This document shows positions 1 through 4,475 of a stretch of DNA of 6,246 nt, piece by piece. The notes beneath the pieces were generated by a model. The model searched no databases. It saw nothing but the letters and a program-made list of their open reading frames with translations, and had not been told where the DNA came from. A program made the translations under genes and the position numbers. The stretch's first letter is position 1, and every line of letters starts with the position of its first letter. This DNA comes from SYOC01 sp050185455 (GTDB lineage: Bacteria > Desulfobacterota > Binatia > Bin18), in the NCBI GenBank assembly GCA_050185455.1, contig JBFWZL010000395.1, positions 1-6,246 on the forward strand, read 5' to 3'.

Positions 1-752
1 GAGCCAACGGCGCCCGCATTCGCCTGGCGCCGCAGAAGGATTGGGAAGTCAACCAGCCGGCCCAACTGAAGACGGTGCTGCAGACCCTTGAGGGAATCCA
101 AAAGGAGTTCAACGGCGCGCAGTCAAGCGGGAAGATGGTTTCGCTCGCCGATGTGATTGTTCTGGGCGGATGCGCAGGCGTCGAGCAAGCAGCGAAGAAT
201 GCCGGCTATGATGTGACCGTTCCCTTCGCGCCGGGACGCACGGATGCGTCGCAGGAGCAAACCGACGTGGAGGCATTCGCCGTACTCGAACCGGCTGCGG
301 ACGGGTTCCGTAACTACCTCAAAGCCAAGTACAGCATATCGGCGGAGGAGCTGCTCGTTGATCGGGCACAGTTGCTGACGTTGACTGCTCCTGAAATGAC
401 GGTTCTCGTTGGCGGCATGCGTGTCCTGAATGCCAACGTCGGACAGTCCCAACACGGCGTCTTCACCAAGCGGCCTGAGGCGCTCACCAATGACTTCTTT
501 GTGAATCTGCTCGATATGAGCACCACGTGGCAGGCGGTCTCCGACGCCGACGACGTGTTCGAGGGTCGTGATCGCGCAACCGGCGAACTCAAGTGGACCG
601 GCTCCCGTGTCGACCTCATCTTCGGTTCGAACTCCCAACTCCGGGCCTTGGCGGAAGTCTACGGATGTGAGGACTCCCAGGAGAAGTTCCTGCACGACTT
701 TGTCGCGGTGTGGAACAAAGTCATGAACCTTGACCGTTTCGACCTCGCCTGA
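1..752 (+). CDS. katG: Catalase-peroxidase KatG, C-terminal part (5' end outside window)
   Basis: This is the distal third of a bifunctional haem catalase-peroxidase, which removes hydrogen peroxide in the cytoplasm. The frame is open from base 3 and ends at TGA 750-752, leaving 249 residues; full KatG proteins are about 720-750. Family landmarks are the opening ANGARIRLAPQKDWEVNQP, the GCAGVEQAAKNAG segment, VPFAPGRTDASQEQTDVE, LTAPEMTVLVGGMRVL, and the ending VWNKVMNLDRFDLA, which matches the usual KatG C-terminus. This portion is the haem-free C-terminal peroxidase-like domain, which in studied KatGs supports the architecture of the active site. The catalytic Arg-Trp-His set and the Met-Tyr-Trp adduct lie in the missing N-terminal domain, so activity cannot be judged. 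No start or promoter is visible. The next real gene begins about 360 bases downstream. Identification is secure. Confidence 0.97.
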   Translation, partial: ANGARIRLAPQKDWEVNQPAQLKTVLQTLEGIQKEFNGAQSSGKMVSLADVIVLGGCAGVEQAAKNAGYDVTVPFAPGRTDASQEQTDVEAFAVLEPAADGFRNYLKAKYSISAEELLVDRAQLLTLTAPEMTVLVGGMRVLNANVGQSQHGVFTKRPEALTNDFFVNLLDMSTTWQAVSDADDVFEGRDRATGELKWTGSRVDLIFGSNSQLRALAEVYGCEDSQEKFLHDFVAVWNKVMNLDRFDLA

Positions 753-804
753 TCGTAGCAGAAACGTCTTCGAAGGCTTCTGACAAGGCGGCGAAAAAAC
801 GGGC

Positions 805-850
805 AGCTAACAACCGGTTCCAGCGGACGGCTTACCGCCGCCGCTGAAGC
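805..850. repeat. Bulged GC-rich hairpin, attC-like in appearance
   Basis: Bases 818-831 pair with 837-848 to give 12 base pairs around a five-base loop (TTACC). C821 and A827 are left unpaired, both on the left arm. AGCTAAC (805-811) lies just before it. Stems with one or two extrahelical bases on one arm, preceded by a (G/C)CTAAC box, recall integron attC sites and related dispersed repeats. The matching GTTAGGC-type right box is absent, so this would be a truncated or decayed copy at best. No T-run follows, so it is not a classical intrinsic terminator, although it lies about 65 bases after the katG stop and could limit readthrough or protect the mRNA 3' end. Confidence 0.45.
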
Positions 851-941
851 TCTACAAGTCCAGCATTTGTACAGGGCTGACCGCGCTTATAGTGAAGAAG
901 TGGTCAAAGGACTCGAACTCTCAGCACCCCAAAGCTCGTAG
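846..941 (+). pseudogene. Possible remnant of a monofunctional catalase C-terminus
   Basis: In the frame of base 846, translation gives a segment containing VQHLYRADRAYSEEVVKGL followed by ELSAPQSS and a TAG at 939-941. The pattern D-x-x-Y-x-x-x-V-x-x-G-L-x-L after an H-[FLY]-Y-x-A-D start resembles the extreme C-terminus of clade-type haem catalases (HFYKADPEYG..VAKGLGL). This comparison is from memory of the family, not a search. No start codon, RBS or catalase core is present upstream; the preceding bases form the bulged hairpin. If real, it is only about 30 codons of a lost gene. The stop lies inside the first bases of the adjacent palindrome, so the repeat may have supplied it. A chance match remains possible. 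Confidence 0.35.
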
Positions 942-1023
942 CCCGGATGGAACGGAGTAGAATCCGAGATTCCTACTCCGCTTCTCTTCGCTCCTGGATT
1001 CCGTTTCGCTTCATCCAGGCTAC
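938..1023. repeat. Imperfect palindrome of the GTAGCCCGGATGG dispersed-repeat type
   Basis: The left arm starts GTAGCCCGGATGGAACGGAG at 938. The reverse complement of the right arm (992-1023) starts GTAGCCTGGATGAAGCGAAA. Over 32 positions the arms agree at 23, with a spacer of roughly 22 bases. Similar GTAGCCCGGATGGAGCG...CGCTCCATCCGGGCTAC palindromes are scattered through intergenic regions of many proteobacterial genomes, so this is likely a diverged copy of such a non-coding element. It encodes no transposase. It also creates an artificial upstream extension of the Fe-S gene frame, which should not be read as protein. Confidence 0.6.
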
Positions 1024-1112
1024 CTTCCGTTTCTGTTCCCAGGGAAAAGGTCTTCTTGGCAGAGACAACGAAGTGGGATATCGAAAAGGTGTTCAAGATG
1101 GAGAAAATATGA
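1024..1112 (+). pseudogene. Open coding-like tail overlapping the Fe-S gene start (ATGA)
   Basis: After the palindrome, the frame of base 1026 reads without a stop through PREKVFLAETTKWDIEKVFK and MEKI to TGA 1110-1112. The Fe-S gene starts at ATG 1109, so stop and start share the bases ATGA, a common arrangement for translational coupling in operons. The composition looks protein-like, but I do not recognise a family. The frame continues back through the palindrome to the TAG at 939-941, with no good start. It may be the stump of an upstream operon partner truncated by the repeat, or a chance open frame. WDIEKVFKM weakly resembles EIERVFKL near the Fe-S protein N-terminus. Confidence 0.25.
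1056..1084 (+). promoter_or_regulatory. Weak candidate sigma70 promoter for the Fe-S gene
   Basis: TTGGCA at 1056-1061 is one mismatch from the -35 consensus. Seventeen bases later, TATCGA at 1079-1084 matches the -10 consensus only at its TAT. Transcription would begin near 1091 and leave a leader of about 18 bases, enough for the GGAG site. The -10 box is poor and the bases may also belong to a decayed coding tail. Confidence 0.2.
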
Positions 1113-2431
1113 ACAAACTACCAGCGTACGATCCGATTGATTCGAGATACTGGGATGCGCAAGATCTGCGTTCGGAAATTGAACGTGTTTTCAAATTGTG
1201 CGCTGATTGCCGCCTGTGCAACAAATTCTGCGGTAGTTTCCCCAAACTGTTTGACGCCATTGATAGCTACTGTACCGAAGAACAATATGCAACAGTTGAC
1301 ACCGCAAAGCTCGAAACAGCAGATATTAAAACCATCGTTAGTCTCTGTTTTCAATGCAAACTGTGCGACATCAATTGTCCTTATACGCCAGGCAACCATG
1401 AATGGGCAATCGACTTTCCTCGTCTCATGGCGCGCGCCAAAGCGCAGGAAGTCAAAAAGACAGGCGTCTCTTTAGTAGACAAAATGTTGGGCAATCCCGA
1501 CCTGGTAGGCAAGCTGGGCTCTTGGACCTCGCCGATGGCGAATTGGGCGAACGAGAGCAAAATCCATCGAAAATTCATGCAAGGAACGTTGGGCATTCAT
1601 AAAGACAAAACCCTCCCGCCCTTTCATTGGAAAACCTTCGCTTCGCGGTTTCGTTCTTCCTGGAAAAACCCGGCTGGAGAGCCGACGGCGAAGATCGCCT
1701 TTTTTTCGACGTGTTTTGTCAATTACAACGCGCCCGGCATTGGTATGGATACTCTAGAGGTCATGGCGCACAACAATATTGACGTTGTGTTCGCTTATGA
1801 AGGCTGTTGTGGTATGCCGAAATGGCACAATGGCGAGATGGACGCCGCTATCGCAGCGGCAAAGAAAAATGTGGCGCTGCTCACTCATCATATCGCCGAA
1901 GGGCGCTCTATTGTCGCGACCAACCCGACCTGTTCGCAAATGATTCGCGTCGAATACCCACGCCTGCTTGGCACGGACGAAGCCAAGGCGGTCGCCGCAA
2001 AAACCACCGACCCCACCGAGTTTCTGGCGTCCCTCGCCTCCCAAGGAAAATTGAATCGCGACTTCAAGACTAGCGCGGGAAAAATCGCGTATCACATGCC
2101 GTGCCATTTGCGCGCTCAGAACGTCGGCTACAAAACTCGAGATGTCCTATCCTTGCTGCCCAACACCAAAGTGGAGGTCATCGAGGCGTGTTCCGGTCAC
2201 GATGGCACGTGGGCAATGAAAAAAGAGAACTTCGAGGCCTCGCTCAAATGGGGCGGCCGCGCGTTTCGCGGCGTTACAGAAGCTGAACCGGACGTCACCT
2301 GTTCGGACTGCCCGCTCGCCGCGATTCAGATCCAACAAGGCACGGGTCGTAAACCGCTTAATCCCATGGAGATTCTCGCTAAGAGCTATCGCGGCGAACA
2401 GATTATCGATGCAGACCAAAGGAACAAATAG
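1109..2431 (+). CDS. GlpC/GlcF-like (Fe-S)-binding protein with two CCG domains
   Basis: A 440-residue cytoplasmic or membrane-peripheral electron-transfer subunit. Two 4Fe-4S motifs open the protein: C31-x2-C34-x2-C37-x3-C41 and C80-x2-C83-x2-C86-x3-C90-P. Two cysteine-rich (CCG, HdrB-type) domains follow. The first has C202, C233-C234-G235 and C275; the second has C332 (MPCH), C361-S-G363, and C398-x2-C401. The GHDGTWAMKKE stretch after C361 fits the GlpC side of the family. Related proteins (GlpC, GlcF, LutA, HdrD) take electrons from a flavoprotein dehydrogenase and pass them to quinones or disulfides. No transmembrane helix is obvious and no flavoprotein partner is in the window, so the substrate is unknown. 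ATG 1109 is chosen because GGAG (1100-1103) lies five bases upstream and homology-like sequence starts there; the frame runs back to 947 only through the palindrome. First CCG domain has a single late Cys, and the second has Ser for the middle Cys. Confidence 0.88.
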   Translation: MNKLPAYDPIDSRYWDAQDLRSEIERVFKLCADCRLCNKFCGSFPKLFDAIDSYCTEEQYATVDTAKLETADIKTIVSLCFQCKLCDINCPYTPGNHEWAIDFPRLMARAKAQEVKKTGVSLVDKMLGNPDLVGKLGSWTSPMANWANESKIHRKFMQGTLGIHKDKTLPPFHWKTFASRFRSSWKNPAGEPTAKIAFFSTCFVNYNAPGIGMDTLEVMAHNNIDVVFAYEGCCGMPKWHNGEMDAAIAAAKKNVALLTHHIAEGRSIVATNPTCSQMIRVEYPRLLGTDEAKAVAAKTTDPTEFLASLASQGKLNRDFKTSAGKIAYHMPCHLRAQNVGYKTRDVLSLLPNTKVEVIEACSGHDGTWAMKKENFEASLKWGGRAFRGVTEAEPDVTCSDCPLAAIQIQQGTGRKPLNPMEILAKSYRGEQIIDADQRNK

Positions 2432-2458
2432 TAGTTGAAAAAGAGGAACGCGTCTGGT

Positions 2459-2977
2459 TCATTCAGCGCCAATAGCAGCTAATCCCGCTTTGGCGCATTC
2501 CTCATCTTGCTCTTCCGTGCCCCCACTCGCGCCAACACCACCTAATAATTCGCCTTTAATAATCAGCGGTAATCCTCCTCCAGCTAGGAGCAGAGGCTTG
2601 CCAGTGAGAGTGCTGATGCTGTCAAACAACTGCGGTCGTTTCTGGGCTAGTTCCTCTATGTCTTTGGAGCGCCGCCGAAAGGTTACGGAGGTAAAAGCCT
2701 TGCTTTGTGCTACTCCGGCAGTCAGCCAGCGCGCCCCGTCCATACGCGCCAACGCGACCGGGTTACCCGCCAGATCGACCACCGCCAAACTCATGGCCCA
2801 GCCTTCTTCTTTCGCCTTTGCCTTGGCTGCGGTGATAAATCGCTCGGCCATCTCTAATGTGAGCGCCGCTGGTTTCCCTTCGTTGTCCTGAGCGTGTCCA
2901 CAGGCAGGTACAAGAGACAAAATCGCCACTAGGATAAATAAAAAATGAAGTATCGTGGCATATCTTTTCCAGCTCAT
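2459..2977 (-). CDS. Exported GlcG/HbpS-family (DUF336) haem-binding-like protein
   Basis: A 172-residue protein of the GlcG/HbpS family. An N-terminal signal is clear: MSWKRYATILH, then a hydrophobic FLFILVAILSLVPA, then CGHAQ. Cleavage after the GHA of CGHAQ by signal peptidase I is plausible. VPAC could be an atypical lipobox, making it a lipoprotein, but Pro at -2 is unusual. The mature part carries family landmarks: LTLEMAERFITAAKAKAKEEG (residues about 39-59), SLAVVDLAGNPVALARMDGA, SKAFTSVTF, GGGLPLI, and GGVGASGGTEEQDEECAKAG (146-165). Known members include GlcG of glycolate loci (role unclear) and the secreted haem-binding HbpS of Streptomyces. The function here is therefore only suggested as periplasmic binding of haem or a small ligand. 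It converges on the Fe-S gene with a 27-base gap and diverges from the HMG-CoA lyase gene. An upstream in-frame ATG at 3022 would add MARQSHQSRELKEEA before the signal and is rejected. Confidence 0.88.
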   Translation of the reverse strand: MSWKRYATILHFLFILVAILSLVPACGHAQDNEGKPAALTLEMAERFITAAKAKAKEEGWAMSLAVVDLAGNPVALARMDGARWLTAGVAQSKAFTSVTFRRRSKDIEELAQKRPQLFDSISTLTGKPLLLAGGGLPLIIKGELLGGVGASGGTEEQDEECAKAGLAAIGAE

Positions 2978-2982
2978 CGCTT

Positions 2983-2988
2983 CCTCCT
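2983..2988 (-). promoter_or_regulatory. Strong RBS that fixes the DUF336 start
   Basis: The minus strand reads AGGAGG followed by AAGCG and ATG, a near-ideal Shine-Dalgarno sequence with five-base spacing. This supports the start at 2977, directly before the signal peptide, over the upstream in-frame ATG at 3022. Confidence 0.85.
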
Positions 2989-3058
2989 TTAATTCTCGCG
3001 ACTGATGAGATTGTCTCGCCAATCCGCGCCCACAGGTCCGGGCTCGTTCAGCGACGAA

Positions 3059-3088
3059 ATTATAAACACGGACGGATTAGCAATACAA
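3059..3088 (-). promoter_or_regulatory. Candidate sigma70 promoter for the DUF336 gene
   Basis: On the minus strand TATAAT (3064-3059) is a perfect -10 box. TTGTAT (3088-3083) lies 18 bases further upstream as a half-matching -35. Transcription would start near 3052 and give a leader of about 75 bases. The AT-rich patch stands out in a GC-rich surround. The rest of the 250-base divergent interval shows no equally good plus-strand promoter for the lyase gene, and no clear operator; CCACTGGCTACGGGCTGGTGG near 3163-3185 is only a loose inverted repeat. Confidence 0.4.
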
Positions 3089-3215
3089 GAAGCAGCAAAG
3101 ATAGAACCTCACCTCCATCCTTTCTCATGGGCTTATCTCGCCACCGTTTCCGCCTCATGCCTGACCACTGGCTACGGGCTGGTGGATACGGTACGTTAGG
3201 TCCAACAATTGAACT

Positions 3216-3221
3216 GGGGAG
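3216..3221 (+). promoter_or_regulatory. RBS of the HMG-CoA lyase gene
   Basis: GGGGAG lies six bases before ATG 3228. It agrees with the start predicted from the protein, whose first beta strand and RDGL motif begin within ten residues. Confidence 0.7.
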
Positions 3222-3227
3222 AACGCT

Positions 3228-4172
3228 ATGTCGCTACCGGCCAAAGTAAAAATCGTTGATCTCACCGCGCGTGATGGCCTTGAAGGCTTTAAGCATTTCA
3301 TTCCGGTGGAGTTCCGCGTAGAACTGATTAACCGTTTAACCGACGCCGGATTTCCGGCCATTGAAGTAGGCGAATTTGTCAGTCCTAAAGTGATTCCCGC
3401 CATGCAAGGGACAGACCAGGTCAACAAACGAATTGAACAGAAGCCTGGCGTCGAATACAGTGCACTCGTCCCGAACATGCGTGGCTTTCAGGACGCCCTC
3501 GCCGCCGGAATCAATATCATCACGGTCTTCGCCAGCGCTACTGAAGCGTTTAGTCACGCCAACATCAATTGCTCAATCGCACAAAGCTTTGAACGCTTCG
3601 AACCCGTGGTTGCCGCCGCCAAACAACACAACATGCTCGTCCGTGGCGCCGTATCGTGCGTGGTAGGGTGCCCCTATGAAGGCGACGTTGATCCGAAAAA
3701 AGCCGCTCAGGTTGCCGCGCGTCTCTATCGCATGGGCTGTCAGGAAATCGCATTAGGCGACAGTATCGGCGTCGGCACGCCGCGCTCAATCACCGCGTTG
3801 ATTCAGGCGTGTGAAGAAGCAGGAGTTCCCACCTCGGCTCTCACCGCGCATTTTCACAATACGTGCGGCATGGCGCTGGCAAATTGTTACGCCGCTATGG
3901 AAATGGGCGTGGTAGTGCTCGAAAGCGCGTGCGGCGGCTTAGGCGGCTGCCCCAATGCTCCCGGCGCGTCGGGCAATCTGGCGTCTGAAGAGCTGGTCTA
4001 TATGCTCAAGGGTCTTGGCGTTGAAACCGGTGTTGACCTCAAGAAAGCCGTTGAGATCGGACAGTGGGCGACCAAAGCGATGAACCATCGGCTTGATTCC
4101 AAAGTCAACGAGTCGATGAGTAATCCCAATATGACGTATTTCAGTAAGGTGGGACTCAGCGCAACGGCATAG
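3228..4172 (+). CDS. mvaB: 3-hydroxy-3-methylglutaryl-CoA lyase (DRE-TIM metallolyase)
   Basis: A 314-residue, single-domain TIM-barrel lyase. The family splits 3-hydroxy-3-methylglutaryl-CoA into acetoacetate and acetyl-CoA, the last step of leucine and some isoprenoid catabolism. Visible family residues: R15-D16 (TARDGLEGF), metal ligands H208 and H210 (AHFHNTCG), acidic residues E46 and D178 (ALGDSIGVGTP), and the signature GLGGCPNAPGASGN with catalytic C241 and N250. Stretches such as NINCSI, VSC..GCPYEG and LVYMLKGLG closely recall the animal and bacterial enzymes. Length is typical of bacterial forms, with no targeting peptide. Variations are HFHNTCG where many enzymes have H-x-HDTYG, and ACGGLGG before the signature. 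It diverges from the exported DUF336 gene and lies upstream of a thiamine-diphosphate lyase on the same strand. A related substrate such as another 3-hydroxy-3-methyl acyl-CoA cannot be excluded. The symbol is by family, not locus. Confidence 0.9.
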   Translation: MSLPAKVKIVDLTARDGLEGFKHFIPVEFRVELINRLTDAGFPAIEVGEFVSPKVIPAMQGTDQVNKRIEQKPGVEYSALVPNMRGFQDALAAGINIITVFASATEAFSHANINCSIAQSFERFEPVVAAAKQHNMLVRGAVSCVVGCPYEGDVDPKKAAQVAARLYRMGCQEIALGDSIGVGTPRSITALIQACEEAGVPTSALTAHFHNTCGMALANCYAAMEMGVVVLESACGGLGGCPNAPGASGNLASEELVYMLKGLGVETGVDLKKAVEIGQWATKAMNHRLDSKVNESMSNPNMTYFSKVGLSATA

Positions 4173-4475
4173 TTATCGTTACAATCGCGGCGTGGAACGC
4201 GCCTTATGTCCACCAGCGCGGAGCGTCCGTACTGCGGAGCGAATGCCCAAGTGAAGCAGGTGAGCACGGTCTGCGAACCGCAGCAAGACGTTTGTATCGG
4301 CAAGGTAGATCACGGCTATGGGTGATCCTCGTAGATGCCCTCACGACCGACCGCATAGTCTGAGAGCGAAGGAGCGTTCGGCCCAAGGTTTGGACCGTCG
4401 CCCTCTGGCGTTCCGCCCCGGAGTCCGGGTAAGATGCGCAAACAATTATCATTCAAAAAAGGAGGCGGCACGATT
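4173..4475 (+). other. 303-base intergenic stretch, no recognisable gene
   Basis: The interval between the two lyase genes holds no frame I recognise, no tRNA and no convincing promoter. Small features are a GCGGAGCG octamer repeated 16 bases apart (4218-4225, 4234-4241), a short GGCG...CGCC stem near 4190 without a T-run, and an imperfect GGCCCAA/TTGGACC inverted repeat near 4380-4396. Its composition is GC-rich and coding-like but interrupted, so it may be a decayed gene or a long leader. Co-transcription of the two lyase genes across it is possible but not shown. Confidence 0.4.
4455..4465 (+). promoter_or_regulatory. RBS that sets the start of the thiamine-diphosphate lyase
   Basis: A run of six A followed by GGAGG ends ten bases before ATG 4476. 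The spacing is slightly long but usable. The in-frame ATG at 4434 would place this site inside the coding region and has no RBS of its own. Confidence 0.65.

Noticed and set aside
123..695. Long minus-strand open frame (190 codons) opposite katG
   Set aside because: It lies wholly inside the unmistakable KatG coding region and its translation matches no family; it is a shadow of GC-rich codon use.
947..1108. N-terminal extension of the Fe-S protein
   Set aside because: These 54 codons run mainly through the dispersed palindrome; ATG 1109 has a GGAG site and starts just before the recognisable domain.
1754..2107. Minus-strand open frame inside the Fe-S gene
   Set aside because: The plus strand encodes conserved cysteine motifs throughout, and the antisense protein is unrecognisable.
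3005..3199. Small plus-strand frame (64 codons) in the divergent interval
   Set aside because: No RBS, no family resemblance, and it overlaps the candidate promoter of the DUF336 gene.
4187..4203. GGCG/CGCC stem after the HMG-CoA lyase gene as an intrinsic terminator
   Set aside because: The stem is only four pairs and no T-run follows.
4204..4452. Minus-strand frame (82 codons) between the two lyase genes
   Set aside because: Arg/Ser-rich translation typical of antisense or non-coding GC-rich DNA, with no recognised domain or RBS.
4434..4475. Earlier ATG start for the ThDP enzyme
   Set aside because: The extra 14 residues (MRKQLSFKKGGGTI) arise from translating the Shine-Dalgarno region of the ATG at 4476.
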